Below are positions 8,103 through 17,962 of a stretch of 64,000 nt of DNA, piece by piece (positions within the stretch are counted from its first letter, which is position 1; each line of letters starts with the position of its first letter). The stretch covers positions 672,798 to 736,797 of the forward strand of contig NZ_JADPVI010000002.1 of assembly GCF_015679325.1 (NCBI RefSeq). Direction: 5' to 3'. The notes below the pieces were generated by a model. The model ran no database searches and was not told the DNA's origin. It saw nothing but the letters and a program-made list of their open reading frames with translations. This DNA comes from Kaistella gelatinilytica (GTDB lineage: Bacteria > Bacteroidota > Bacteroidia > Flavobacteriales > Weeksellaceae). Made by a program: the position numbers and the translations under genes.

Positions 8103-11100
8103 TTACCTTCTAATTATTTTTTTAGTAACTTTTTGGTTGTGGTCATTTTGAACAACTAAAACATAGATCCCTTTTGGTAAGTTAACCGTCGAAATTTTTT
8201 GATCAACGACCTTACCACTTTTAACTAATTTTCCTGAGACATCAAATAATTGGTATTCAAATTTTCCGACCTGCTTTATGTTTATAAAATCATCAACAGG
8301 ATTCGGATAGATCTCGAGATCATTGAAGGTATTTTGTTCGTAGGCATTTAATGGACCCGCGGGACACTGAATTGGCGCAATCTCTATCATTCCGTTATCA
8401 CCTCTATAAACATCCAGTTGTTTTGCACAGCGAACATTCATGGCAAATTGAGGTTTAAAAGATTGTGAATGATCTGAGGTGAAATCCACAATAGTCCCGG
8501 AATACATATTATCTCCATTGATAACCATCGCTTTTGCCTCGCCTCTCTGAAATATTTCTGGTGCTGCAGACCATAATGCCGTGTAATTAATTCCCGCCAG
8601 CAAAGAATTATCAGTTACATTTAATGCCTTGCTGTTCGGATAATTACCGATAACGTAACCATTGGTATTATTGGCAAAATTCCATCCGAAAACCTCACCT
8701 GCTGTTTTCATTATTTTACTTCCTCCATATATTGTAGAAACATTATAGGGTAAAGATTGTGGAACTCCAAAAAACGCTGTTTTAATCTCCGAAATATTTG
8801 TGGTTCCTACTGCTGATAAAAGTGCAGAATTAAAGGCAAATGTAGTAGAACTTGTTCCATTGGCAAAGTACCAAGGAGAAGTTCCTCTTACTTCGGTATC
8901 TTGTCCAGCAACTGCAAAATTTTGTCTTAATGAGTTAAAATTCAGAAAACTAAAATCGGGAATTCGCCAACCTTCCGGACAAGGGTCGAAAACAGATTTT
9001 GTATCAGCATGTCCCCATCTTTCAGAGTACAATCCATTGATAGACGATAGCCAGTCGTTCGTCGCAGTCTCGACAAGCATTGAAGTTGGATTCTGCGCAG
9101 AGAAATTAAGCATTTTCGCTATTTTTTCTGCTTTTTTTAAGCTTGACGCATGCACTGCCGTTGCTTCATTGGTAATTTGACTTATTGAAGTAATGTCGGG
9201 ATCCCAGGAAATAATTTCACCATACGTTGAAGTTGCTTCATTAAAGTCTATAACAGGTTTGTAAATACTGTAATTTTCCGCATTTCCAGCATATTGAAAT
9301 GAGTTGAGCGGATCTTTTCGACCCCACTGATAAAACAATCCAATAGATTTTTTAGCCTTATTGATGAGTATTAGATCTATAGATAAATTGGTTATATCCG
9401 AAGGAAAACTGTAGACTGCTCCAAGATTTCTATCCATGAACTGAGTTGTTAATGGTGAAGCTCCACTATTTGTATATCCAATGGTATTAAGCATTGGCCG
9501 TTCTGTTTCTGTGGTGTAAGTAAAAGCTGCGGCGGTGGGATCTTCATTTGGAACCCAAATATGCCAACTCCAGTATATTTCGCCTGTAACTGCATTTTCT
9601 ATACTTACCAAAGCATTGCCGGTAGCTCCGGCTTTTCTTTTCAATTTAATATAGGCACGTTTCAGATCTCCGCAAGAGTTATCTAATTTAATATTCTGAA
9701 TTAGATCTTTATTGGAGGTCCATAAAACATTAGCTCTTAAATTACCGGGAACCGTTTGATGATCCGTAAGATATTGATTATAAACCGCTAAACCTTTTAG
9801 TATTGGAAAATTAAAATCTGATCCATCTGGTGCTAAAATATAAGAGTTGGGTAGATGTAGACCTTCTTTGATTTCTGTAACCGCAGCATTGTCAAAAAAC
9901 TCCGTCGGGAAATCATAATTTTGGACGGGTGCGCCGGAGATTGTGGTTAACTGATAATTAAAATCTTTCACACATTTTACATTTGATCCAGAGGTTCCCA
10001 CTGTTACATGAGAATATAAGGCAAATGCACCCTTCCCATTATTGGCATCAAATCTACCAACATCATTTATAAAGGACATTGTTCGAGATTGTCCTGCGGT
10101 AGACATCGTGGCGCTAAATAAATCGACTTCAGATTGTATATCCTGCGAATAAAACTGAGTTGCAGGTGGATTTGTTTTATAATAAACATACTTTCCATTT
10201 GTGGCAAATGTTCCAAAAGTTCTTCCTGTAGAATTACGAAAATCAACACCCAAACCAGGGTAAAATTTAACCTGATCGGCACGTGGACTGGTTACATTAG
10301 GGTTTATCAAGTCTATAACTAAGGTCGACCCACCGCTTCCATTCCAACCCCATGGTGAACTGAAGTTTTGTGTAACCCGTTGATTTACGAACGAAGGAAC
10401 CCTCCAGCCATTAGGACATGGATCATAGGGCGACTTCAGTTTCATTTTTTTATTATTTGCAAGAGAAGTACTGTTTGATCCACCCATATTGTCTGCCCAT
10501 AAATCATGCGTGACATCATCGGTATCTGTTGGAGTATTGCTACCCGTTTTAAATGGCAAATTAGAGTACCACGGCTCATTGGTTACCGACGGACTGGGTA
10601 AAATAGGCGCAACGGGATTATTTACGCTGTATTTTATCAGATCATTTACCAAATCTGTAGGGTAAGCTGCTCCTCCTCTTATATAATTAGGATAGACTGA
10701 AGAATATCCTGGGGATTGGGCAAAATATGGATGTCTTAAAGCCTGTGATTCCGAACCGGCTTCATAATAACTAAGGTCTTTATAGATAAAAACAGGAAAA
10801 GGATCTTTTCTGCCGTACTGATAGCTTAATCCAGAGGACTTATTCCATTCATTCCCTAAAAAACTATTACTCGAGGCTCCCAGTGTGCGGTCCATAAATG
10901 TGAGCGTATATTTAGAAGTGCCATTGATGTCCTGTATTTCATAAAAAGGACTGAAGACGTTATCAAAACTTGAATTTCCCGGCTCATCGACAACCCAAAT
11001 ATGCCAACTCCAGTACGTGATGTCATCAACCTTGTAATCTACAACTGCATTACCTTTACCTTTTGCACGATTGATCTCCACTTCAATTTTTGCTGCATTT

Positions 11101-11387
11101 CCAGCACCCGTTATTGATAAATTCCTGATTAAACCGGGATTGTCTTCCCATACCAGTGTACTTGTTGCAATTCCCGCGGGAATAGTTGTACCCACGCCGC
11201 CCGTCGATAAATATTCTGCCTGTTCCCACATTTTATATGCTTTTATTACCGGGATCAGCAAACCTTTTCTATCAATTGGTGAGTTGATATCAAAAATGTA
11301 GGAATTGGGTGCTTTTTTGTAATCTTGGGCTACAAAATACTTTGCAGATAAGACGGACAGTAAAATAGTAAAAATTAATTTTCTCAT
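8103..11387 (-). CDS. Large secreted protein with T9SS type A sorting domain and duplicated FISUMP-like units
   Basis: This 1094-residue protein has a signal peptide (cleavage near SAKYFVAQ) and a C-terminal Por secretion tail (about 1020-1094: IYPNPVDDFINI, GIYVLVVQ, KKIIRR). The tail directs export by the type IX system to the cell surface. Between them are two homologous units of about 490 residues. Each carries, in order, YWSWHIWV, MDRxLGA, a GLxYQxGRKDP motif and DPCPxGWRxP. The last motif is typical of Fibrobacter-major-paralog (FISUMP) domains. The function is unknown; a surface or adhesin-like role is an inference. It converges on lon, with a shared terminator. Confidence 0.88.
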   Translation of the reverse strand: MRKLIFTILLSVLSAKYFVAQDYKKAPNSYIFDINSPIDRKGLLIPVIKAYKMWEQAEYLSTGGVGTTIPAGIATSTLVWEDNPGLIRNLSITGAGNAAKIEVEINRAKGKGNAVVDYKVDDITYWSWHIWVVDEPGNSSFDNVFSPFYEIQDINGTSKYTLTFMDRTLGASSNSFLGNEWNKSSGLSYQYGRKDPFPVFIYKDLSYYEAGSESQALRHPYFAQSPGYSSVYPNYIRGGAAYPTDLVNDLIKYSVNNPVAPILPSPSVTNEPWYSNLPFKTGSNTPTDTDDVTHDLWADNMGGSNSTSLANNKKMKLKSPYDPCPNGWRVPSFVNQRVTQNFSSPWGWNGSGGSTLVIDLINPNVTSPRADQVKFYPGLGVDFRNSTGRTFGTFATNGKYVYYKTNPPATQFYSQDIQSEVDLFSATMSTAGQSRTMSFINDVGRFDANNGKGAFALYSHVTVGTSGSNVKCVKDFNYQLTTISGAPVQNYDFPTEFFDNAAVTEIKEGLHLPNSYILAPDGSDFNFPILKGLAVYNQYLTDHQTVPGNLRANVLWTSNKDLIQNIKLDNSCGDLKRAYIKLKRKAGATGNALVSIENAVTGEIYWSWHIWVPNEDPTAAAFTYTTETERPMLNTIGYTNSGASPLTTQFMDRNLGAVYSFPSDITNLSIDLILINKAKKSIGLFYQWGRKDPLNSFQYAGNAENYSIYKPVIDFNEATSTYGEIISWDPDITSISQITNEATAVHASSLKKAEKIAKMLNFSAQNPTSMLVETATNDWLSSINGLYSERWGHADTKSVFDPCPEGWRIPDFSFLNFNSLRQNFAVAGQDTEVRGTSPWYFANGTSSTTFAFNSALLSAVGTTNISEIKTAFFGVPQSLPYNVSTIYGGSKIMKTAGEVFGWNFANNTNGYVIGNYPNSKALNVTDNSLLAGINYTALWSAAPEIFQRGEAKAMVINGDNMYSGTIVDFTSDHSQSFKPQFAMNVRCAKQLDVYRGDNGMIEIAPIQCPAGPLNAYEQNTFNDLEIYPNPVDDFINIKQVGKFEYQLFDVSGKLVKSGKVVDQKISTVNLPKGIYVLVVQNDHNQKVTKKIIRR

Positions 11388-11559
11388 TGTGTTTCGTTTT
11401 ATTGTGTCTTACAATATAAAACTAAAATTTATAAAAAAGGAGCATTGTTCTGTATTTCAGTTCTTAACGGGTGAAAATAGGGTGTTTTAACCCACGAATT
11501 AAGTTTTATTTCTACATTAAAGATAATTTTATTCCTATTAAAATTTCCAAATAAAGAAA

Positions 11560-11567
11560 TATATTTG
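11560..11567 (+). promoter_or_regulatory. Bacteroidota -7 box (TATATTTG) for the AI-2E family gene
   Basis: An exact TAnnTTTG match lies 22 nt before the ATG at 11590. The rest of the 202-bp divergent gap (11388-11589) is AT-rich, and I see no other feature in it. Confidence 0.6.
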
Positions 11568-11589
11568 TTTATTAAAAGTTCTTTGTTTT

Positions 11590-12699
11590 ATGAAAGAAAT
11601 CAAACTTCCTTTTGTTCTCAAACTTGCCTTAATTCTGGTGAGTATTTTAGCTATGGGTTATCTGGCAAAAATAGGAAAAGCTGTTTTGGCTCCCCTTTTC
11701 TTTTCCTTTTTGATGGCACTTTTGTTTTTACCTTTTGCCAATTTTCTAGAGCGAAGAGCGAAATTTTCCCGCACTATTTCTACATTTTCTTCTTTGCTGG
11801 TGATGTTGATCTTTCTTTCTGGACTCATTTATTTTTTCACCATACAACTCGGCGATTTTGCAAATGATTTTCCGGTTTTAAAATCGCAGGTATCAAAATC
11901 TTTTGGAGAACTTCAGGTGTGGGTTTCTCACAACTTTCATTTGAACTTTACGAAGCAGATGAGTTACATCAATCAAGCACTGGAAAAAGTGCTTTCTTCA
12001 ACTGGTGTTATTTTGGGCTTCACATTTTCTATGTTTTCATCTACGATGGCATTTTTCGTATTTAGTGCTTTATTTTTCATTTTTCTGTTGAACTATCGCC
12101 GTATTTTATATGGTTTTATCATTTCCGTTTTCAATGAAAAACATTATTCTAAAGTGAACGAAGCGATCCTTGAAATTCAAAAAATAATTAAGGTTTATAT
12201 TTCAGGGCTTTTAATTCAGATCCTCATCGTTAGTATTTTAACAACGCTTTTATTATCAATCTTGGGAGTGAAATATGCAATCTTACTGGGTGTTTTAACA
12301 GGACTTCTAAACGTAATTCCTTACATCGGAATTTTAGTTTCAGGGTTTATGGCGTGTTTAATTTCTTTCGCGACTGGTGGAAACCATACTTTTTTAGTTC
12401 TGTTCGGATACATTGCGATTCACTTAATTGATTCCAATATTACTTTACCTTTAGTCGTAGGTTCAAAAGTAAAGATCAATGCACTTTTTACTTTCATAGG
12501 ACTTTTAGTGGGCGAAGAATTGTGGGGAATTTCGGGGATGTTTCTGAGTATTCCATTCTTAGCTATTTTAAAAATTGTATTTGAACGCACAGAAGGAATG
12601 GAACCCTGGGGAAAACTTCTCGGCGAAGAAAGTAGAATTAATAAAATCCGAAGAAAATACAAAATCACGAAGAAAATCATACTCGAAGAAAAAGAGTAA
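11590..12699 (+). CDS. AI-2E family transporter (permease)
   Basis: This 369-residue integral membrane protein has a helical pair at the N-terminus, a soluble amphipathic stretch (about 85-145), then about six more helices. It includes the family motif GLLNVIPYIGIL (about residue 239) and a conserved GSKVKINALFTFIGLLVG segment. It ends in a basic cytoplasmic tail. Members of this family (TqsA, PerM, YdiK) have been linked to export of signal molecules or to ion/proton exchange, so the substrate is open. It has its own -7 box and appears to be a single-gene unit. Confidence 0.85.
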   Translation: MKEIKLPFVLKLALILVSILAMGYLAKIGKAVLAPLFFSFLMALLFLPFANFLERRAKFSRTISTFSSLLVMLIFLSGLIYFFTIQLGDFANDFPVLKSQVSKSFGELQVWVSHNFHLNFTKQMSYINQALEKVLSSTGVILGFTFSMFSSTMAFFVFSALFFIFLLNYRRILYGFIISVFNEKHYSKVNEAILEIQKIIKVYISGLLIQILIVSILTTLLLSILGVKYAILLGVLTGLLNVIPYIGILVSGFMACLISFATGGNHTFLVLFGYIAIHLIDSNITLPLVVGSKVKINALFTFIGLLVGEELWGISGMFLSIPFLAILKIVFERTEGMEPWGKLLGEESRINKIRRKYKITKKIILEEKE

Positions 12700-12833
12700 A
12701 ACACTTAACTTCCTCATTCGCAATTAACTGCAATTCCAAATTAGTTTTACAAGAACTAAAAAACGCATTTACAAGCTTTACAAAAAATTCAGACGGAGAT
12801 TTGTTTCAACAAAACCCTCAAAATTAATCCGTT

Positions 12834-13736
12834 ATGAAAACACCTATTTTAAACACTGCATGTACTTTACTTATTTTCGCAGCATTATCTTCCTGCAACA
12901 AAACCGGAACCGCAGAATCTGCTAAATACGAAGATACAGTTGCTCAATCTGATTCGTCATCACCTTCCGACAGCATTTCTTCGGTCGCCACCTTGCAGGT
13001 AAAAGACAAGCAGTTCATTAAATCTGCCGAAGTAAATATGGAAGTCAAAGATGTTTACGAGACTACCATTATTCTGGAAAAATCTCTGAAAGATCTGGGT
13101 GGATTCGTCACTTCCTCCAATTTGAATTCCAACATTCTATCTGAAAAAACTTTCTCGATTTCCGATGAGAAGGCAATGATGGTTCGCAAATTTCAAACTG
13201 AAAACAAGATGGAAGTTCGAATTCCTACGGAGAAGCTGGGTGATTTTCTACAGATCATTAACGAGAAAAAAGTATTTTTAAACTCCAGGATTATTCTAGC
13301 AGAAGACGTTACGTCTAATATCAAACTAGCGAAACTGGAAAAAGAAAGGAATAAAAATACGGAGAAAAACATTTCAAAACTTAATCTTAATAAGGACAAA
13401 TTCAAAATGACGGATGAAAATCAGAGCGAAAATAATTATCAACAGTTCGCTGATTTCGATATGAAAGATCAATTAGAATACAGCACGGTACAAATTTTCC
13501 TGACAGAACCTGAAGTTCGTGTGGCTCAAATTGCAGTTTCAAATACCCAAAATTTAGAAAACCAATCTAATTTCTTTTACGATCTCAAAAACGCGGTTTC
13601 AGATGGATTTAATTTAATTAAGAGGATCATCATTGGTCTTTTCGGCATTTGGCCTTTAATATTAATCAGTGTAACAGCGTTCTTTTTGTATAAAAGAAAA
13701 AAAACATTGAAAATTGTAACTGCAGACAAAAATTAA
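12834..13736 (+). CDS. DUF4349 domain lipoprotein
   Basis: This 300-residue protein has a lipoprotein signal (lipobox LSSC near residue 20) and a low-complexity linker. A DUF4349 region follows, with the typical IKSAEVNMEVKDV start near residue 63 and RIPTEKLGDFLQII near 130. Then come a charged coiled-coil-like segment (about 165-205) and a C-terminal membrane helix (about 265-285) before a basic tail. The family's function is not known. It probably spans the periplasm as a tethered protein. A 134-bp gap separates it from the upstream permease gene, and the next gene follows by 28 bp. Confidence 0.85.
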   Translation: MKTPILNTACTLLIFAALSSCNKTGTAESAKYEDTVAQSDSSSPSDSISSVATLQVKDKQFIKSAEVNMEVKDVYETTIILEKSLKDLGGFVTSSNLNSNILSEKTFSISDEKAMMVRKFQTENKMEVRIPTEKLGDFLQIINEKKVFLNSRIILAEDVTSNIKLAKLEKERNKNTEKNISKLNLNKDKFKMTDENQSENNYQQFADFDMKDQLEYSTVQIFLTEPEVRVAQIAVSNTQNLENQSNFFYDLKNAVSDGFNLIKRIIIGLFGIWPLILISVTAFFLYKRKKTLKIVTADKN

Positions 13737-13764
13737 CTGTAAATTTATCTTCAAATAAAAAAAC

Positions 13765-14190
13765 ATGAAAAAGTTATTTTTTTTAACCCTCTTATTTACA
13801 ACAGTCTATTCCTATGCTCAAGTTGTTGCAACTTCAAAAAGCAAGGATTTAAATGAAGTTTACAAAGGTGGGAATCAGGAATTTGTGAAAGATGTGCAGA
13901 ATAATTTCAACAATTTCTCTTCTGATTTTCAAGCAAATGGCATTTTTACTTTAATATTCGATCTGGATAACAAAGGAAACATCATTAATCCGAAAGTTTT
14001 GCCCGAAACAGACAATGATTTCACGCTTGCATTAATTAGATCTTTTAAAAGGGTCAAAAATAATTTTAGTACAAACACACCCAGAAAAAATATAGCGGTA
14101 TCGCTGGATTTCAGCACAAATTTTAAAAGTGATGATGGTCGTGACCGCTTTACGGCGACTCCAATGTCAAACGCTGCGAGACCAAATTAA
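13765..14190 (+). CDS. Small secreted protein with TonB-C-like fold
   Basis: This 141-residue protein has a clear signal peptide (cleavage after YSYAQ). The mature part contains the pattern FTLIFDLDNKGNIINPKVLP followed by an alpha helix (DFTLALIRSFKRVKNNF) and a final strand. This is the layout of the TonB C-terminal domain, but there is no membrane anchor or Pro-rich spacer. It is related in pattern to the array at 47651-50369 and to 52848-53357. Its role is unknown. Confidence 0.7.
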   Translation: MKKLFFLTLLFTTVYSYAQVVATSKSKDLNEVYKGGNQEFVKDVQNNFNNFSSDFQANGIFTLIFDLDNKGNIINPKVLPETDNDFTLALIRSFKRVKNNFSTNTPRKNIAVSLDFSTNFKSDDGRDRFTATPMSNAARPN

Positions 14191-14215
14191 AAATATCGAT
14201 CAAATAATTTTCCAG

Positions 14216-14250
14216 AAAACCTTCAGTATAATAATTCTGAAGGTTTTTTA
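14216..14250. terminator. Bidirectional terminator at converging gene ends
   Basis: An 11-bp stem (14216-14226 with 14237-14247) with a 10-nt loop and T run serves the plus-strand small protein. It abuts the stop codon (14248-14250) of the converging DUF3857 gene. Confidence 0.8.
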
Positions 14251-16083
14251 TTTGATCATTTTAATCACCGCAACCTCAGAAAAAACACTCTCCAGTTGCG
14301 TTATAAATTGTTGATATTCCTGAATTTCATTGTTCTGAAAAACAGTTTTATTGATGAGTAAAGACCAGGTTAAAAACCGTTCATCTTTATCAGATTTCAC
14401 TTCCTGTAAATATTGAAGACTCCCATTAAACGCTGATAGTTTTCTACTGAATTGATCAGTTTCCATCTTGTAATTTTGGGGTAATTTGGTACGAAACATG
14501 ATGGTTGCCAAATAAGGAAAATCTAATTCGATCGGATAATCTCTGTTTTTTTCAACCGTTAGATCTTTAAGAGTTTTTGTGAGCGGATTTTCAATAACGA
14601 ACAAAGAATTCGTTGGGTTTTCAAACTCAATGGTATGACTGCTCGATTTCGATTCCTCACCTTCCTTCTTTGTCTGTTCATTGGTTTTAATTCCTTGAAA
14701 AACGTTGAGCGGTCTTTGATTGATTGATTCTGAATTAAAGTAACCTTTGCTTCTGTTTTTCACTTCGAGCTCAGAATTAGTTTCTCCAATAATTAAATTT
14801 TGTTCCGAAATAAATTCGGAAAGTGACGGAGCAACAGTCGTGAAAACTTCGCCACGATCATCTAATCCCAAAACAATATAATTGAAATTATCCAGAGATA
14901 AAAAGCGTAGATTTTCCGGCTTCGAGGTGGCGCCATCGATCAACAGTTTTTCACCATCATCAACTTCTACTATATTCAGAAGGGTTTGCAATTTTGAAAA
15001 AGTAGGATACGCAACAATAATTCTTCCGTTGGATCGTGAACTATTGATGACCAGTTGAGCATTTATTTTCTTCGCCCTCAAAATTCCATTGAGCAGAATG
15101 TTAAAATCTGCAGCGTTTCCTGTTTTCTTCTGCAAAAATTCGCTTTGCATATTTGAAGCTTGAAACGCTAAATATCGATTCCATTTATAGAAATCCCTTA
15201 AATACTGCACACAATTTCTTAAGGTTTCAAATTTAGTAGGACCATTTTTAATTTTCGAGGCGATTTGTTGAAAATCAACCTTTTCACTGCTCTTTTCAAC
15301 ATCCTTAATGATCAAATTTTTGAAACCTTTCCAGGAGTTTTCAGAATAGTAAGATCCATAATATTTTCTGGCAGAAGTATATTGAAACATGATTCGTTCC
15401 CTGTAATCTTCGACATTGTACACATTTTTGAAAATGTTGTCACTTGGAATATTGATCAGTTCCCATTCTTTATTATTTTTATTTCTCTTATCAATATATT
15501 TTTTGTTGAGTTGTTGTCCTTTTAAAATGACTTTATAATCTGCAACCGTCGCCACTTTCAAAAATAGTTGAGAAGAAAGGGTAGGAATCGCATTTTGAAA
15601 ACGCCAGGGTGAAGCATAAAGATTACTCGTGCGGAAAATTTTTACTTTATATTCTATGATAGAACCCACGCGAACATTAGGAAAAGCGAATGCAATTTCT
15701 TCGATATCGCCATTTCTACTCACGATGATATCTTTTTTATCGAGCGGCGTTACAATTTCTTTCCCATCGACAAAATTAATAGTTTGCGCATCCTGCAAAA
15801 CAATATTATCATTATGAACAGCCGGTCTGTAACTCCATTTTTTTTGTGCATTTTCAAACCCGTTGATTGATAAGATCTTAGTTCTGCCGTATTCTAGAAG
15901 TTCATAACCATCATCTGTAATTTTTAAATGACCTATTTCTCCCAACTTCACGGCATCTGCGCCAGGTTCAAAAGAAACGTCGTCCAGCTCAATTTCTTTC
16001 TGAGAAATTTTCCCCCATTCCATATTTTGGCAGAAAGCCGTGTTGAAAAAGAGCAGAAATAAAAATTGTAAAAGTAATTTCAT
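14248..16083 (-). CDS. DUF3857 / transglutaminase-like secreted protein
   Basis: The 611-residue form starts at the ATG at 16083, where a good signal peptide begins (cleavage near NTAFCQ). The frame continues 40 codons upstream, but that stretch lacks export features. DUF3857 covers about residues 40-200, with the strand pattern around IEEIAFAFPNVRVGSIIEYKV. A transglutaminase-like region follows (about 265-400). The usual catalytic Cys position in this fold reads GNAADFNILLNGILR, so the domain may be inactive. The C-terminal third is beta-rich. The function is unknown; these proteins often sit in the periplasm or outer membrane of Bacteroidota. Confidence 0.82.
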   Translation of the reverse strand: MKLLLQFLFLLFFNTAFCQNMEWGKISQKEIELDDVSFEPGADAVKLGEIGHLKITDDGYELLEYGRTKILSINGFENAQKKWSYRPAVHNDNIVLQDAQTINFVDGKEIVTPLDKKDIIVSRNGDIEEIAFAFPNVRVGSIIEYKVKIFRTSNLYASPWRFQNAIPTLSSQLFLKVATVADYKVILKGQQLNKKYIDKRNKNNKEWELINIPSDNIFKNVYNVEDYRERIMFQYTSARKYYGSYYSENSWKGFKNLIIKDVEKSSEKVDFQQIASKIKNGPTKFETLRNCVQYLRDFYKWNRYLAFQASNMQSEFLQKKTGNAADFNILLNGILRAKKINAQLVINSSRSNGRIIVAYPTFSKLQTLLNIVEVDDGEKLLIDGATSKPENLRFLSLDNFNYIVLGLDDRGEVFTTVAPSLSEFISEQNLIIGETNSELEVKNRSKGYFNSESINQRPLNVFQGIKTNEQTKKEGEESKSSSHTIEFENPTNSLFVIENPLTKTLKDLTVEKNRDYPIELDFPYLATIMFRTKLPQNYKMETDQFSRKLSAFNGSLQYLQEVKSDKDERFLTWSLLINKTVFQNNEIQEYQQFITQLESVFSEVAVIKMIK

Positions 16084-16228
16084 AAAAATCAGAATTGGGT
16101 TGAAGGGAGAGCAATTGGAATTTTCGTTCTGTTTAAAAATTGAGCAGATAAACAGTTGGAAAATCGCTTCCAAACAAAAATAATCATTTCTTATAAACCG
16201 CAAAATTCTCTATCCACTCATTTTTCCG

Positions 16229-16236
16229 TAAATTTG
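16229..16236 (+). promoter_or_regulatory. Bacteroidota -7 box (TAAATTTG) for pgi
   Basis: An exact TAnnTTTG match lies 53 nt before the pgi ATG, in the divergent gap with the DUF3857 gene. It implies a leader of about 45 nt. Confidence 0.6.
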
Positions 16237-16289
16237 CAACGGCTTTTAAAAAAAGAAAAATTTAAAATCTCTAATTTAAAATTTCTAAA

Positions 16290-17930
16290 ATGTTACCTAA
16301 AATAAATCCTACTCAAACAGCCGCTTGGAAAGCACTTACCGCACATTTTGCACAAAATGATTTCGAACTTCGGACTCTTTTTCAATATAATCCAGAACGA
16401 TTTAACCAATTTTCGGTTCAACGAAAAGATTATCTTTTTGATTATTCTAAAAACTTAATTGATTCAAGAACTTTCGACCTTTTACAGGATTTAGCAGAAG
16501 AATGTGAAGTTAAATCGGCAATTGAAAAAATGTTTTCCGGGGATAAAATCAATGAGACTGAAGGAAGAGCAGTTTTGCACACCGCATTACGCGATTTTTC
16601 TGATAAAGAAATTCTGGTCGATGGTGAAAACATTAAACCAGGAATTAAAAGAGTTTTAAACCAAATGAAAACTTTTTCAGAAAAAATTATTTCTGGCGAA
16701 CACAAAGGTTTTTCCGGCAAAGAAATTACCGATATCGTAAATATTGGCATTGGTGGCTCCGATCTAGGACCGGTCATGGTTTGTTCAGCTTTGAAACATT
16801 TTAAAACCAGACTTGATGTCCATTTTGTTTCTAATGTAGACGGAAATCACATTGCGGAAGTTTTGAAAGATCTGAATCCTGAAACTACGCTTTTCATTAT
16901 TGCCTCAAAAACTTTTACCACTCAGGAAACCATGACAAATGCTGCATCTGCAAAAGACTGGTTTTTTAAAAGTGGTACACAGCAAGATGTCGAAAAACAT
17001 TTCGTAGCACTTTCTACAAATACGGAAGCCGTAAAAAAATTCGGAATTGCCGAAGAAAATATTTTTGAATTCTGGGATTGGGTCGGTGGACGATATTCTC
17101 TTTGGAGTGCAATCGGTTTAAGCATCGTTCTTTTTATTGGTTATGAAAATTTTGAACAATTATTGAAAGGTGCGAATGAAACCGATATTCATTTTAAAAC
17201 CGCTGATTTCAGAGAAAACGTTCCTGTGATCATGGCACTTACTGGAATCTGGTACAGAAACTTTTTTGATGCCGGAACGTATGCAATTCTTCCCTACTCC
17301 CAATATCTGGATCGTTTTCCGGCATATTTGCAACAAGGCGATATGGAAAGCAACGGAAAATGTGTAGACAGAAATGGTCATTTTGTTGAGTATGAAACGG
17401 GGCCGATCATTTGGGGAGAACCCGGGACAAACGGTCAACACGCGTTTTATCAGTTAATTCATCAGGGAACTGAATTAATTCCTGCAGATTTTATTGCTTA
17501 TGTAGAATCTTGCAATGTGGTTTCTGATCATCAGGAAAAATTACTGGCGAACTTTTTTGCACAAACAGAAGCGTTGGCTTTTGGAAAAACCGAAGAAGAA
17601 GCAAGAGCTGATTTGGAAAAATCCGGATTCTCAGCGGAAGAAGTTAAAAGATTGACGAACTATAAAGTTTTCCATGGAAATACGCCTACCAACTCTATCT
17701 TTTTCAATGAATTAACTCCTTTTTCATTGGGACAGCTGATCGCGTTGTACGAACATAAGATTTTTGTACAGGGTGTAATCTGGAACATTTTCAGTTTCGA
17801 TCAGTTTGGAGTAGAATTAGGTAAAGTCCTGGCGGGGAAAATTCTGGCACAACTGGAAAATACCGAGAAGATTGAATCTCACGATTCTTCCACCAATGGT
17901 TTGATGAATTATTATAAAGAGAAAAAGTAA
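16290..17930 (+). CDS. pgi: Glucose-6-phosphate isomerase
   Basis: This 546-residue enzyme interconverts glucose-6-phosphate and fructose-6-phosphate in glycolysis and gluconeogenesis. It has the SIS-type phosphosugar-binding motif [11 protein letters not shown] near residue 153 and both PGI signatures: [14 protein letters not shown] near 265 and [20 protein letters not shown] near 492. The length is that of the long bacterial/eukaryotic type. It is followed after 32 bp by folD; a direct repeat spans that junction. Confidence 0.97.
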   Translation: MLPKINPTQTAAWKALTAHFAQNDFELRTLFQYNPERFNQFSVQRKDYLFDYSKNLIDSRTFDLLQDLAEECEVKSAIEKMFSGDKINETEGRAVLHTALRDFSDKEILVDGENIKPGIKRVLNQMKTFSEKIISGEHKGFSGKEITDIVNIGIGGSDLGPVMVCSALKHFKTRLDVHFVSNVDGNHIAEVLKDLNPETTLFIIASKTFTTQETMTNAASAKDWFFKSGTQQDVEKHFVALSTNTEAVKKFGIAEENIFEFWDWVGGRYSLWSAIGLSIVLFIGYENFEQLLKGANETDIHFKTADFRENVPVIMALTGIWYRNFFDAGTYAILPYSQYLDRFPAYLQQGDMESNGKCVDRNGHFVEYETGPIIWGEPGTNGQHAFYQLIHQGTELIPADFIAYVESCNVVSDHQEKLLANFFAQTEALAFGKTEEEARADLEKSGFSAEEVKRLTNYKVFHGNTPTNSIFFNELTPFSLGQLIALYEHKIFVQGVIWNIFSFDQFGVELGKVLAGKILAQLENTEKIESHDSSTNGLMNYYKEKK

Positions 17931-17962
17931 AAAGTAAATAAATCTAAAAAGTAAAAAGTAAA
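17922..17962 (+). repeat. Two copies of a 17-bp direct repeat across the pgi-folD junction
   Basis: AAAAAGTAAAAAGTAAA occurs at 17922-17938, overlapping the pgi stop codon, and again at 17946-17962, ending directly before the folD ATG. The unit is itself a tandem of AAAAAGT. It may simply be slippage-generated low-complexity sequence. Confidence 0.7.

Noticed and set aside
17922-17962. AAAAAGT repeats at pgi-folD as a protein-binding iteron or CRISPR-like array
   Set aside because: There are only two units of low-complexity A-rich sequence with one 7-bp spacer, best explained by slippage.
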